A stretch of 32,489 nucleotides of DNA from Clostridia bacterium (GCA_017463815.1 JAFTOK010000174.1:1-32489), one strand, 5' to 3'. Counted from the stretch's first letter, positions 20,011 to 28,600 are shown. Translations and numbers: made by a program. The notes: generated by a model not told the origin, from the letters alone.

Positions 20011-22146
20011 ATGAAAATTAACCCCGCCACAGAGCAAAAAATAAATGATATTATAGAAAAAATGTCTTTGGAAGAAAAGGTTCTTCAAATGTTCCAAATG
20101 GACAAAAGCGCCCACAAAGAAGCCTACTCCGAGCTTTCGAAGCTGAACATAGGCTCTTACCTTTCCATAATGGGCGAGGAAGTAGACTATTTGCGCGAAA
20201 AGGCAAAGAAAACAAAAAACGCCATTCCCCCCATATTCGGTATAGACGCAATACACGGTCATTCGCTAAAAAACGGCGCTACAATCTTCCCTTCTCAGCT
20301 CGCTATGGCTTGCTCTTTTAACGAGGAGCTCATAGAAGAAATGGGTGCGGCAACGGCAAAGGAAGTAAACGCCGACGGGCTCGATTGGGTGTTCTCCCCC
20401 GTGCTCTGCATAGCGCGCGACACGCGCTGGGGCAGAGTGGACGAAACGTTCGGCGAGGACCCGTACCTTATAGGCAAGCTCGGCGCGGCAATCATACGCG
20501 GCTATGAAAAAGACGGGCTTGTGGCATCCTGCGCAAAACACTATATAGGCTACGGCGAGGCAACGGGCGGGCGCGATTCATACGATACGGAAGTTACTCT
20601 GCGCAAGGTGCGCGAAACGTTCCTGCCGCCTTTCAAAGAGGCTGTGGACGCGGGCACTTCCACGGTTATGACAGCTTACGGCACGCTCGACGGCACGCCT
20701 ATGACGGCACATAAAGAATTGCTCACAGACGTTCTGCGCGGCGAGCTCGGGTTCGAGGGCTTCGTCGTAACGGACTATTTGAATTTCAAGCTCATCTCCA
20801 CAAAGCACCGCGTGGCGGCAAACCCCGCAGAAGCGGCGCGCCTCGGCATTACGGCGGGCAACGATATGAGTATGAACGCTGTGGCGTTCATAGGCGCGGC
20901 AATAGACGAAGTTAAAAACGGCAATATTCCCGAAGCGGCAATAGACGAAGCCGTGCGCCGCATTCTCCGTGTGAAAGCGAACCTCGGGCTTTTCGAAGAA
21001 AAAGAGCGTATGCCCAAAAGCGTGATTGCCTGCAAGGAGCACCGCGAGCTCAACCATAAGCTCACGCGCGAAAGCCTTGTCCTTCTTAAAAACAACGGCG
21101 TTCTGCCCCTCAAAAACGCTCCCGCGAAAATAGCGGTTATCGGCCCGAATGCCGACAATATAGCAAACCAATACGGCGATTGGACCTTCACAAGCCACCG
21201 CCCCGCAGAAGAATTTGCACAAATCAAAAACGATTACTACACGGTTCTTCGCGGCGTGCGCGAAATCTTCCCCTCTTCTGAAGTGGAATACGCCCTCGGC
21301 TGCCCCGTATGCGGCGAAGACGGCGCAGATATAGAAAAAGCCGTGCGAATTGCGGAAAGCGCCGATATAGTTATTCTCGCCCTCGGCGACGAGCTCAGCC
21401 AAAACGGCGAAGCAAAAGACCGCGCAGACCTTGAGCTTTCGGGCAAGCAGAACGAGCTTCTCCGCGCCGTGAAAGCCACGGGCACACCCGTAGTCACGGT
21501 TATGGTAACGGGCAAACCCCTTTGCATAGGCGAAGTTCTCGAAAGCTCCGATGCCGTTGTGCAGATGTTCGGCGGCGGCGACCTCGGCGGTCTTTGCACA
21601 GCAGAGCTTATTGCAGGTAAATTTAACCCCAGCGGCAAACTTCCCATTTCCTACCCGCGTGCCACAGGCGCTCTGCCCTGCTATTACAACGGATATTCCT
21701 CTTGGCATTGGGGCAAATATTGCGACGTGGAAAAGGGCGCTCTGCTTTCCTTCGGCTACGGTCTTTCCTACACGGAATATGAATATAGCGACATAGCCGT
21801 TTCCAAAACACAGGTACATATGGGCGAAAGCGTAAAAATTTCCGCAAACGTAACAAACAAAGGAGCTATGGCAGGCGACGAAACGGTACAGCTTTACGTA
21901 ACCGACCACTACAGCTCCGTTATGACACCGCGCATAAACCTTCGAGGGTTCAAAAAAATACACCTTGAGCCGGGCGAAACAAAGCGCGTTTCCTTCACGG
22001 TAACGCCCGCCGACCTTGCGCTTGTAAACCGCAGAGAAGAAACGGTGGTAGAACCCGGAAAATTCACCCTTTACATCTCCCCCTGCGCCCCCGATTTCAC
22101 CTATGAAGACGGCGAATACGCAAGAGTTATAGAGGTTGTGGAATAA
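20011..22146 (+). CDS. Beta-glucosidase-like glycoside hydrolase family 3
   Basis: A 711-residue retaining exo-glycosidase. An N-terminal TIM-barrel domain has the GH3 landmarks GIDAIHGH (77-84), RDTRWGRVDETFGEDP (136-151), KHYIGYGEATGGRDS and the nucleophile D255 in GFVVTDY. The alpha/beta sandwich domain follows (INHKLTRESLVLLKNNGVLPL-type region near 345-365), and a fibronectin-III-like C-terminal domain (ETVQLYVTDHYSS to FTLYIS). There is no signal peptide, so it is cytoplasmic, acting on imported beta-glucosides or xylosides. AGGAG lies 9 nt before the ATG at 20011, with in-frame codons upstream rejected. Monocistronic, with promoter, candidate operator and terminator. Exact sugar specificity cannot be read from the sequence. 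Confidence 0.95.
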   Translation: MKINPATEQKINDIIEKMSLEEKVLQMFQMDKSAHKEAYSELSKLNIGSYLSIMGEEVDYLREKAKKTKNAIPPIFGIDAIHGHSLKNGATIFPSQLAMACSFNEELIEEMGAATAKEVNADGLDWVFSPVLCIARDTRWGRVDETFGEDPYLIGKLGAAIIRGYEKDGLVASCAKHYIGYGEATGGRDSYDTEVTLRKVRETFLPPFKEAVDAGTSTVMTAYGTLDGTPMTAHKELLTDVLRGELGFEGFVVTDYLNFKLISTKHRVAANPAEAARLGITAGNDMSMNAVAFIGAAIDEVKNGNIPEAAIDEAVRRILRVKANLGLFEEKERMPKSVIACKEHRELNHKLTRESLVLLKNNGVLPLKNAPAKIAVIGPNADNIANQYGDWTFTSHRPAEEFAQIKNDYYTVLRGVREIFPSSEVEYALGCPVCGEDGADIEKAVRIAESADIVILALGDELSQNGEAKDRADLELSGKQNELLRAVKATGTPVVTVMVTGKPLCIGEVLESSDAVVQMFGGGDLGGLCTAELIAGKFNPSGKLPISYPRATGALPCYYNGYSSWHWGKYCDVEKGALLSFGYGLSYTEYEYSDIAVSKTQVHMGESVKISANVTNKGAMAGDETVQLYVTDHYSSVMTPRINLRGFKKIHLEPGETKRVSFTVTPADLALVNRREETVVEPGKFTLYISPCAPDFTYEDGEYARVIEVVE

Positions 22147-22154
22147 TATGGAGA

Positions 22155-22186
22155 AAAAATCGCACCTTTACGGTGCGATTTTTGTT
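22155..22186 (+). terminator. Intrinsic terminator after the GH3 gene
   Basis: Perfect 12-bp stem (22155-22166 with 22172-22183), 5-nt loop and T-run, beginning 8 bp after the stop. Confidence 0.9.
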
Positions 22187-22192
22187 CTATAC

Positions 22193-22221
22193 TTGCACAA
22201 TGAAAAAAACAGATGTATAAT
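22193..22221 (+). promoter_or_regulatory. Sigma-A promoter for the 22252 membrane protein
   Basis: TTGCAC (22193-22198), 17 bp, TATAAT (22216-22221). Confidence 0.65.
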
Positions 22222-22251
22222 ATTTTTATAGAATATGTCCGGAGGCAAATT

Positions 22252-22962
22252 ATGAAACGTCAAAAAGAAAACCTTATATATACGTTCCTGCTCGGCGCTG
22301 CGGCACTTTTCATTTTTTCGGTGGCAACATTTCTCGGCATTTCAATTTTTGAGGAGTACGTAGGCATCGTTATAGGCGTTGCTTTAATGCTTGTTGCGCT
22401 TCTCTTTCACAACATTGCCAAAAGGCAAATTTCGCCATACATTATCAGCTATCTGCTAAACACCGTAGCTTGCGGTTTTTCCGCTTCATCTTATTATACT
22501 GCTGTAGAAACGCACCCAAATCTCGGTGAGTTTATCGCCGCCACGCTCCCCGTAATATTACTCTTGTTTATTTGCGCAACGGTTTTCTGCTTTACGCAAA
22601 CAATCTTCAACGGCGTACTAACCATTTTCTGCGTGCTTGATATAGCCCTTGCTCTGTTTGCAGGTTATAACTGGATAGCAGAGGGTGATGCTTTTTGGAG
22701 CTTTCTCTGTTTTTCCTCTATTGTTGCTCTTTTCTACATAATTGCACTTAAATCAATCGCGAGCAACTCTGTAAAATTCAGAAGAAAAGGCGCTTTTCTC
22801 CGTATAGTTTCCTTTTACAGCTTCGGCATTTTTATAGTAGTTACGCTTATTGTATTAGCCATTCTTTCCGAAGGCGACTCGCTCGACGGGTTAGATGCAC
22901 TCGTTTTGGGCGATACCGTATCCGGCACAAAAGATGATAAAAAAGAGAAGAAAAAGCAATAA
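22252..22962 (+). CDS. Multi-pass membrane protein of unknown function
   Basis: A 236-residue protein with about seven hydrophobic segments (starting IYTFLLGAAALFIFSVATFLG, ending FGIFIVVTLIVLAIL), a short acidic stretch and a Lys/Glu-rich C-terminal tail. No conserved motif is recognised. ATG at 22252 is supported by GGAGG 6 nt upstream and by a consensus promoter; it is followed by a terminator, so it is a single-gene unit. No function is assigned. Confidence 0.8.
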   Translation: MKRQKENLIYTFLLGAAALFIFSVATFLGISIFEEYVGIVIGVALMLVALLFHNIAKRQISPYIISYLLNTVACGFSASSYYTAVETHPNLGEFIAATLPVILLLFICATVFCFTQTIFNGVLTIFCVLDIALALFAGYNWIAEGDAFWSFLCFSSIVALFYIIALKSIASNSVKFRRKGAFLRIVSFYSFGIFIVVTLIVLAILSEGDSLDGLDALVLGDTVSGTKDDKKEKKKQ

Positions 22963-22980
22963 ATAGTTTTTGTACGCTTC

Positions 22981-23018
22981 GGTACACCTGCTTTCATTTG
23001 CAGGTGTGCCATTTTTTA
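22981..23018. terminator. Bidirectional terminator between convergent genes
   Basis: 11-bp stem (22981-22991 with 23000-23010, one G-U pair) followed by ATTTTTTATTTT on the plus strand; it sits between a plus-strand gene ending at 22962 and a minus-strand gene ending at 23021. The minus side lacks a long T-run, so it works best for the plus gene. Confidence 0.75.
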
Positions 23019-23020
23019 TT

Positions 23021-24076
23021 TTACAGTTCCAAAAGCTCTTTGAAATCGTCGCGCTCGCGCAAGGCATCAAATTCTTTCCACGTAAGGCAATCTTTAAAAT
23101 CTTCCGTTTTCGTCGTTGTCCCGCTTACACAATAATCTCTTGCATCGCAAAATAATTTATTAAACGCTCGGCAAGTATACGGAAGCGGCGATTTTTTTGC
23201 ACGTTCCAGCATTTCTTCAAACATCACGGCGTGCTCGTGGGATTTTCGCAAAACCGCAACCGCTTCCTCATACCTTTTTTGCTTTGTAAAACATTGCGCT
23301 TGCCAAATGCAGGTAAACATAAGGGTGTCGTGAAACATAAGGTAATTTCCGTCGTCGATAACCGTTTTTATAATCTTTTCGGCGGCTTGTATACTAACGA
23401 TATCGTGCTTTCCGCACTCAAGTACAACCACAAGCTCATAGAGCTTTCGGAATATCATTTTTTGGCGGTGTTCTTCCCATTCTTCGCCGCGCAAGCAACA
23501 TTTTAAAAGCTCATCGCAACTCGGGTGTTGCTTTGCGTATTGCAAAGCCTCATCCCTTCTGTTCAGCGAGGAGAGAGTCATCACAATGCAGTAAATCGCG
23601 TGCTCTTTAAGGTCGGTATCGCCGCAATCTTCTATAATCATCTCGTAATATTTAACCGCATTTTCAAAATGCTCCTTTTGCTGTTCGGAATTTCTTTCGC
23701 AATTATGAATGGCGTAGGCGTCCTCGGCGTCCGCAAGCCATTTCAGATATTCAAAATTTCCGGGGTATTCCGCCACGGCGATTTTGGAAATTTCATAACG
23801 CTCGGCAACGTCGCCCGTTTTCCACGTCTTGTTCCAAAGCTCAAAAAGTTCTTTTTTTCGCGTGTCTTCCGCATTTTCGGCGACGCCGAAAAGCTCGTCT
23901 GTGGAAACTTCAAAAAGGCGTGCCAAAGGCACTATCATCGCCAAATCGGGCGACGCTATGCCCGTTTCCCATTTAGAAACGGCTTGGAAAGAAACGTTCA
24001 GATATTTCGCCAGCTTTTCCTGCGTTATATCTTTCTTTTTGCGAAGTTCTTTAATTTTAAAACCAATATTATTCAC
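23021..24076 (-). CDS. XRE-family regulator with long helical-repeat C-terminus
   Basis: A 351-residue protein. Residues 3-60 are an HTH_3/Cro-C1 domain (IKELRKKKDITQEKLAKYL, then SFQAVSKWETGIASPDLAM). The remaining roughly 280 residues are helical, with TPR-like units (FEYLKWLADAEDAYA, AVKYYEMIIEDCGDTD, AIYCIVMTLSSLNRRDEALQYA). This resembles regulators in which a TPR region senses a peptide or partner protein, but no cognate peptide gene is seen. GTG start at 24076, with AGGAG 8 nt upstream. The same architecture recurs at 28647-29768. It is transcribed away from the Wzy-like gene and shares a 245-bp region with it, so it may regulate that gene. Confidence 0.85.
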   Translation of the reverse strand: MNNIGFKIKELRKKKDITQEKLAKYLNVSFQAVSKWETGIASPDLAMIVPLARLFEVSTDELFGVAENAEDTRKKELFELWNKTWKTGDVAERYEISKIAVAEYPGNFEYLKWLADAEDAYAIHNCERNSEQQKEHFENAVKYYEMIIEDCGDTDLKEHAIYCIVMTLSSLNRRDEALQYAKQHPSCDELLKCCLRGEEWEEHRQKMIFRKLYELVVVLECGKHDIVSIQAAEKIIKTVIDDGNYLMFHDTLMFTCIWQAQCFTKQKRYEEAVAVLRKSHEHAVMFEEMLERAKKSPLPYTCRAFNKLFCDARDYCVSGTTTKTEDFKDCLTWKEFDALRERDDFKELLEL

Positions 24077-24125
24077 TTTGCACTCTCCTGAAATTCAAAG
24101 ATAAGCGGGCCCTGCTTTCACAAAT

Positions 24126-24153
24126 ATTATATCATAAAATGCAAACGGTTCAA
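24126..24153 (-). promoter_or_regulatory. Sigma-A-like promoter for the XRE gene at 23021
   Basis: TTGAAC (24148-24153), 16 bp, TATAAT (24126-24131) on the minus strand. Confidence 0.6.
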
Positions 24154-24250
24154 TAACCTGTTTTTTGATGGCAATTCAACCTACGTTCGAGTTTTTCCGA
24201 GAAAACAGCTTCAAATGCCAAAACTTAATCAAACCTTAATGAAAAACTCC

Positions 24251-24279
24251 TTTACATATGCTTAAAAATGTGGTAAAAT
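24251..24279 (+). promoter_or_regulatory. Sigma-A promoter for the Wzy-like gene
   Basis: TTTACA (24251-24256), 17 bp, TAAAAT (24274-24279), about 42 bp before the ATG. The rest of 24154-24250 shows nothing further. Confidence 0.65.
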
Positions 24280-24321
24280 ATTATTGTTGCAAATCTAAAA
24301 ATTTTCTTTCAGGAGTTTAAG

Positions 24322-25725
24322 ATGCTCGATAAAATTTTTAAACATCGGCTTTTCAAATATATCTATACCCCGCTTCTCTTTTTGCTTGCGTGCGCGGTGA
24401 CTGTGAAAAACGAGGAAATAAACGGCGTTGTAATATTCCTTTACATAGCGTCTGCCGCACTCATTCTTTCCTCGCGCCTTACAGATGCAATGCTCCCCGC
24501 GCTTCTTATGTGCGTGTTCGTAACGCGTTGCTACAATTCGGCAGATGCGTTTATAGAAAAAATACCGTATTTTGTCCCCGTGGTAATTGCTGTAATAGCG
24601 CATTTTGTTATTTACAGAAGAAAGTTTCGCATAGGCCGCTCTTTCTTCGGCTTGTGCGCCGTAACACTTGCCGTAACTCTCGGCGGTCTTGGTACGATTT
24701 CCTCCTCCGATTATTTTGCCGGCGGCGCGCTCTATTACGTTTTCGGCCTCGGCATAGGAATGATTATATTCTATCTTTTGGTCAAAGCTAATTTCACAGA
24801 GGAAAGCGCGCGTGAAGTCGCAAGAATTATGTACGTTGTGGGGCTTTTCGCCTGCTTCTGCGTGCTCCGTTTCTATTATGCAGACCTCGAAACAGTGCTC
24901 GAAACAAAGCGCCTGGTTGAGTTCCAATCCAGCAACAACCTTGCCACGTTTTTGATGCTCGCTATGCCTTTCCCTCTTTTCTACGCTTCCCGCAGATATG
25001 TGGACGTGCTTTCTGTGATTCTTATTTACATTTGCACGTTCCTCACAGGTTCACGCGGCGGGCTTTTGATGGGAACAATAGAATTCGTAGTTATTTTCTT
25101 TGCATTTGCTCTTTTCGATAAAAGACACATCTTCAACCGCATTTTCTATACGCTCATAGCGCTCGCTTTCATAATTGTCGTAATAAAATATATGCCTGAT
25201 TTTGCCGCGTTCTATAACTTTTCCCTCGGCACAGATGGCGAAGAATCCACCATACTCGATTATATCGAAAAACTCAAAGAATATTTCTTCCGCGACGGCG
25301 AAGCGCGCGTAAAGCTGCTCGACCGTATGTCAGAAGACTTCAAAACCAACCCCGTTTTCGGCGTTGGCATAGGCTACACGGGCAACGCCGATATATACAA
25401 CCCCGTTAAAGGCGCTATGAACTGGTATCATATGTGGTTTGCGCAGGTTGTGGGCGGGCTCGGCATCGTGGGCATTCTCGCCTACGGCTACCAGCTCGTG
25501 GAAAGAATTATTACGTTCTTCAAAAACAGAAATCTGCTTAATTTCACGTTCCTTATGTCTTATTTCGGGCTTTTTATAATGTCGCAGGTAAACCCCGGCG
25601 AATTCTGCCCTATGCCCTATACGGCGCTCGCGGTTACGTTCTTCATCGTTATGGAAAAGGACGATATAGACCTTCGCGCGTGGTGGGATAAAACCAAAAC
25701 GAAATTCAAAAAGAAAAATGTATAA
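24322..25725 (+). CDS. O-antigen ligase/Wzy polymerase-like membrane protein
   Basis: A 467-residue polytopic protein with ten or more hydrophobic segments. The large extracellular loop and flanks have the family pattern: LTGSRGGLLMG (near 246), then an ARVKLLDRMSEDFKTNPVFGVGIG region (near 330-355) with the Arg and the P.FG.G motif typical of the Wzy_C domain. Members polymerise or ligate undecaprenyl-linked oligosaccharides. AGGAG precedes the ATG. It stands alone, with its own promoter and terminator and no glycosyltransferase or flippase beside it. It could serve the polysaccharide controlled by the BY-kinase operon in this window; that link is inference. Confidence 0.85.
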   Translation: MLDKIFKHRLFKYIYTPLLFLLACAVTVKNEEINGVVIFLYIASAALILSSRLTDAMLPALLMCVFVTRCYNSADAFIEKIPYFVPVVIAVIAHFVIYRRKFRIGRSFFGLCAVTLAVTLGGLGTISSSDYFAGGALYYVFGLGIGMIIFYLLVKANFTEESAREVARIMYVVGLFACFCVLRFYYADLETVLETKRLVEFQSSNNLATFLMLAMPFPLFYASRRYVDVLSVILIYICTFLTGSRGGLLMGTIEFVVIFFAFALFDKRHIFNRIFYTLIALAFIIVVIKYMPDFAAFYNFSLGTDGEESTILDYIEKLKEYFFRDGEARVKLLDRMSEDFKTNPVFGVGIGYTGNADIYNPVKGAMNWYHMWFAQVVGGLGIVGILAYGYQLVERIITFFKNRNLLNFTFLMSYFGLFIMSQVNPGEFCPMPYTALAVTFFIVMEKDDIDLRAWWDKTKTKFKKKNV

Positions 25726-25730
25726 AAAGG

Positions 25731-25770
25731 AAACACACCCTTTGATTTTTCATCATCGGGTGTGTTTTTC
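25731..25770. terminator. Bidirectional terminator between convergent Wzy-like and XRE genes
   Basis: 10-bp stem (25731-25740 with 25758-25767), 17-nt loop and TTCATTTC after it on the plus strand. It overlaps the end of the minus-strand XRE gene (stop at 25769). Confidence 0.75.
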
Positions 25771-26176
25771 ATTTCTCTATATCTCCGAGCCTGTCCAAGC
25801 CGACCGCAACGGCGGCGATACCGAGGAGCACAAGCCCCTGCTCCGCCGCAAGCTCGCCTAAAAGCGACGTTACGAGCACGCAAACGCCCATAGCGAGCGG
25901 CACGGCTTTCAGCGCTATGCCGAGCGCCTTTTTCACCTTTTGCGCCGTGGGTTTTTCTTGCTTTTCAGTATGCTCTGCGTTCAGAAGAACATCTGTGGAA
26001 ACGCCGAGCACCTCCGCCAAGCGCGCAAGCGAGCCTACGTCGGGGCAAGCCACGCCGCGCTCCCATTTGGAAACGGCTTTATCCGTCACGTTCATTTTTT
26101 CCGCAAGCTCCTTTTGCGTGTACCCCTTTTCTTTTCTCAAAGAGGAAATAATTTCTCCCATACTTTTCTGTTCCAT
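25769..26176 (-). CDS. Small XRE-family regulator with C-terminal membrane segments
   Basis: A 135-residue protein. Residues 5-62 are a Cro/C1-type helix-turn-helix (GYTQKELAEKMNVTDKAVSKWERG). A Glu/Lys linker follows and two hydrophobic segments (ALKAVPLAMGVCVLVTSLL and GLVLLGIAAVAVGL), so it is a DNA-binding protein tied to the membrane. ATG at 26176 with AGGCGG 8 nt upstream. A promoter and two palindromes lie just upstream and suggest autoregulation. Ligand and targets are unknown. Confidence 0.85.
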   Translation of the reverse strand: MEQKSMGEIISSLRKEKGYTQKELAEKMNVTDKAVSKWERGVACPDVGSLARLAEVLGVSTDVLLNAEHTEKQEKPTAQKVKKALGIALKAVPLAMGVCVLVTSLLGELAAEQGLVLLGIAAVAVGLDRLGDIEK

Positions 26177-26201
26177 AAATACAACCGCCTTTCTTGCCTT
26201 T

Positions 26202-26230
26202 ATTGTAATACAAACGGCAAAAAATTGCAA
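26202..26230 (-). promoter_or_regulatory. Sigma-A-like promoter and palindrome of the small XRE gene
   Basis: TTGCAA (26225-26230), 17 bp, TACAAT (26202-26207) on the minus strand. The palindrome TTGTATTACAA (26203-26213) covers the -10 box and would suit an autorepressor operator. Confidence 0.55.
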
Positions 26231-26245
26231 CCGAAGCAAAGTAGA

Positions 26246-26272
26246 ATGAGGTAAACCTGCGGTTTACCTCAT
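26246..26272. repeat. 12-bp perfect palindrome upstream of the small XRE promoter
   Basis: ATGAGGTAAACC and its complement flank TGC; it lies 16 bp upstream of the XRE -35 box and after the topB terminator region. There is no T-run on either immediate side except weak A/T on the plus side, so an operator or repeat-element arm is more likely than a terminator. Confidence 0.5.
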
Positions 26273-26274
26273 AA

Positions 26275-26335
26275 AAAGTGTAAAAAACTCCTTCCACCAC
26301 TTCGTGGTCCCCCTCCCTCGGAGATGGAGGCTTTC
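26275..26335 (-). repeat. Partial hairpin repeat element acting as topB terminator
   Basis: On the minus strand, starting within a few bases of the topB stop, the sequence gives AAGCCTCC, a short hairpin, AGGGGGACCACGAAGTGGT and GGAAGGAGTTTTTT. It matches the high-coordinate end of the element after the ECF gene (shared CCACC..GGTCCCCC and CCCTCG...GGAGGCTT on the plus strand). The T6 run after GGAAGGAG would make it an intrinsic terminator. Confidence 0.6.
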
Positions 26336-26336
26336 G

Positions 26337-28451
26337 TCAAAAATCAAATACGACCTTTTTTTCTTCGTCGATTTTAAGGCTCGCGTCGAAAGGCGTACCT
26401 TTTTTGGAGGTAAAGCCCTTTATTTTCGCCGTTTTTCCCGTTTCAAGCAAAAGCTTAGCATTGGAAACGGAAATGGCTCGCTTGCATATGTAGCAGTTTA
26501 TTTTAAAGGTACAGCCTTCCTTGTAGCCCATACAGCCGTAGCTCCATTTGCCGCGCATAACGTCCTTGCCGCACACGGGGCATTTGCCTATAATGTCGCC
26601 GAAAAAGCCCGTGTCTTCGTCTGTTTCGGGCGTCACTTCCCGCTTTCCGAAGACCCTTGCTATTTCCTCTTGCGCAAGAGATACGCTTTCGGAAACGCTC
26701 ATTTTGCCGCGATAAACGGATTTGAGCGCTTTGCCGAGCTCGCTTGTTTTGTATTTATCCATCGAAATGCCCAGGTGTGAAAGCTGTTCTATTAAAAACT
26801 CGCCGCCCGGCAAAATCGTGTAAACGTCCTTTTTCAGTGCGATGTAACCGCTTTTTTTAGCGTTGTCGATAATGCCCGTGCGCGTAGCCTCCGTGCCGAG
26901 CTCCAAGCCCTCGAAAATCGCGCGGTAATCTTCCTCGTCGTTTTCCTGCTCGCCCTCCTGCTTTTCCTTTTCGGCTTGCGCCTTGTCGTTTTTAAAGGGG
27001 TTTTTCAGGTAGTTGTTCAGCGTTTCTATGGTATAGTGCTTCGGCGGGGTTGTTTCCTTTTCCGTGGGTTTGAAATCAATATTGACCTCGTCGCCCTTTT
27101 CAAGGTTCGGCAGAATTTTGTCTTTTTGCGTGTAATCGTCATACTTTGTCCAGCCGCGCTCTTTTATAATAACGCCTTTGAGCGTGAAAGTTTCATAATC
27201 GCCCACGGCGATTTTCATTTCCGTTTTCTCCACAACGCACTCCTCGGCGCAGAAAACCGCCACAAAACGGCGCATTATCGTGGAATAGATTATGCGTTCG
27301 TCCTCCGTAAGCGCGTTTTTATCGGGGATTTTATACGTTGGCGTGAGCGCGGAGTGCGATTCTATCTTCGAATCATCGAAAATAGTCTTTTTATTCTTGA
27401 ATTCCACAGGGTAGCCGAGCTTTTTTACGTTTTCGATAATCGTTTTCATCTTGCCCTGCTCCGCCGTGGCGAGATATTCGGAGTTTGTACGCGGATACGT
27501 GACGTAACCCTTTTCGTAAAGACCCTGTAGCACGGCAAGGCTCTTTTCCATCGACATTTTGTGCTTTTTACCGAGCACGTTTTGCAGTTTCGTCAGCGAA
27601 TAGAGCTTGCCGGGAGCGAGAGTGTCGCGCTTTACCTTTTTGCTCACGACGTATGCGCCTGCGGCATTGTATTTTGCGCACGTCTCCTGCGCTTTTGCGA
27701 GTTCTTCTTTGGTAAATTTATTTTTGGAAAGCAAATCCACGGTTTCGCCGTTCGTTTTTTCGTTGCTTGCAATGGCGTAGTAGATTTCGGGCACAAAATT
27801 TTTTATGCTGTCGTCACGTTCGTGTATAGCCTTCACAATCGGCACGATTACCCTACCCACACGAAGGAGCGTGCCCGTTTTAAGCGTGGCGTAGCGCGTC
27901 AAATTCACGCCGTAGAGCCAATCTATGTATGTTCTGGCAAGACCTTCGTTGGCGAGGTTGTCGTATTCGCTTTCGTCCTTCATATCGGCGAGCGCGGCGG
28001 CAACCGTCTGCGGTGTCTGGTCGGGCAGCCATAGGCGCAGGAACTTTTTGCCCTCGGCGCCCGTGTTTGCAACGCAAAGGCGAACGATAATTTCACCTTC
28101 GCGGTCGGCGTCCCCCGCGTTTATAATCGTGTCTACGTCTGTGCGGTTGCAGAGCGTTTTTATAAGAGCGAATTGGCGCTCTATGCCGGCGTCGGGCTTT
28201 TTATCCTCACCGAGCTTTAATTTGAAGCGGAACTCCGAGGGGAAGCAAGGGAGCCCCTCCATAGACCACTTCACCTTTTCGCCGCTTTTGCCGTAATAAT
28301 CTTCTATATCGCAAAGAGAAAAAAGATGGCCGAACGCCCACGTCACAATATACTCTTTGTTTTCATAAAACCCGTTTCTTTTCGACATTTCGCCAATGCC
28401 CGCCACAATGTTGCGCGCCAAGCTCGGCTTTTCGGCTATGATAACCTTCAT
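26337..28451 (-). CDS. topB: DNA topoisomerase III
   Basis: A 704-residue type IA topoisomerase that decatenates and relaxes DNA by single-strand passage. N-terminal MKVIIAEKPSLA starts the TOPRIM domain, whose metal motif is DADREGE (114-120). The catalytic tyrosine is Y319 in YVTYPRTNSEYL. The C-terminus carries a zinc-finger-like CPVC...C...C...CYIC set (624-656) and a DNA-binding tail ending KKVVFDF. Length and features fit TopB rather than TopA. AAGGAGG precedes the ATG at 28451. It has its own promoter and no conjugation genes beside it, so it looks chromosomal rather than carried by an integrative element. Confidence 0.95.
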   Translation of the reverse strand: MKVIIAEKPSLARNIVAGIGEMSKRNGFYENKEYIVTWAFGHLFSLCDIEDYYGKSGEKVKWSMEGLPCFPSEFRFKLKLGEDKKPDAGIERQFALIKTLCNRTDVDTIINAGDADREGEIIVRLCVANTGAEGKKFLRLWLPDQTPQTVAAALADMKDESEYDNLANEGLARTYIDWLYGVNLTRYATLKTGTLLRVGRVIVPIVKAIHERDDSIKNFVPEIYYAIASNEKTNGETVDLLSKNKFTKEELAKAQETCAKYNAAGAYVVSKKVKRDTLAPGKLYSLTKLQNVLGKKHKMSMEKSLAVLQGLYEKGYVTYPRTNSEYLATAEQGKMKTIIENVKKLGYPVEFKNKKTIFDDSKIESHSALTPTYKIPDKNALTEDERIIYSTIMRRFVAVFCAEECVVEKTEMKIAVGDYETFTLKGVIIKERGWTKYDDYTQKDKILPNLEKGDEVNIDFKPTEKETTPPKHYTIETLNNYLKNPFKNDKAQAEKEKQEGEQENDEEDYRAIFEGLELGTEATRTGIIDNAKKSGYIALKKDVYTILPGGEFLIEQLSHLGISMDKYKTSELGKALKSVYRGKMSVSESVSLAQEEIARVFGKREVTPETDEDTGFFGDIIGKCPVCGKDVMRGKWSYGCMGYKEGCTFKINCYICKRAISVSNAKLLLETGKTAKIKGFTSKKGTPFDASLKIDEEKKVVFDF

Positions 28452-28481
28452 CGTTTTCCTCCTTTTTCGCATAATAGTGTT

Positions 28482-28510
28482 ATTATATCATAAAATAAGC
28501 GTTTGGGCAA
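28482..28510 (-). promoter_or_regulatory. Sigma-A promoter for topB
   Basis: TTGCCC (28505-28510), 17 bp, TATAAT (28482-28487) on the minus strand. Confidence 0.65.
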
Positions 28511-28571
28511 GGTGATTTTGGAAAATTCTCATAATTCCACTCTCCGTGGGATTTTCACAAAAACGCGGTTA

Positions 28572-28600
28572 TTGCCACGGCGCGCGTTTTGTGCTATTAT
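28572..28600 (+). promoter_or_regulatory. Sigma-A promoter for the XRE gene at 28647
   Basis: TTGCCA (28572-28577), 17 bp, TATTAT (28595-28600). It diverges from the topB promoter, with 61 bp between the two -35 boxes. Confidence 0.6.

Noticed and set aside
20578..21963. A 461-codon minus-strand open frame within the GH3 gene
   Set aside because: The GH3 frame has full family motifs and its own promoter; the antisense frame is compositionally odd (Cys, Phe and His rich) with no domain.
26246..26272. A terminator for topB
   Set aside because: The palindrome lacks a T-run on the minus strand; the repeat-derived hairpin with T6 just before it is a better terminator.
26337..28451. TopB as a sign of an integrative conjugative element
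   Set aside because: No relaxase, coupling protein, type IV secretion, integrase or attachment site is seen nearby.
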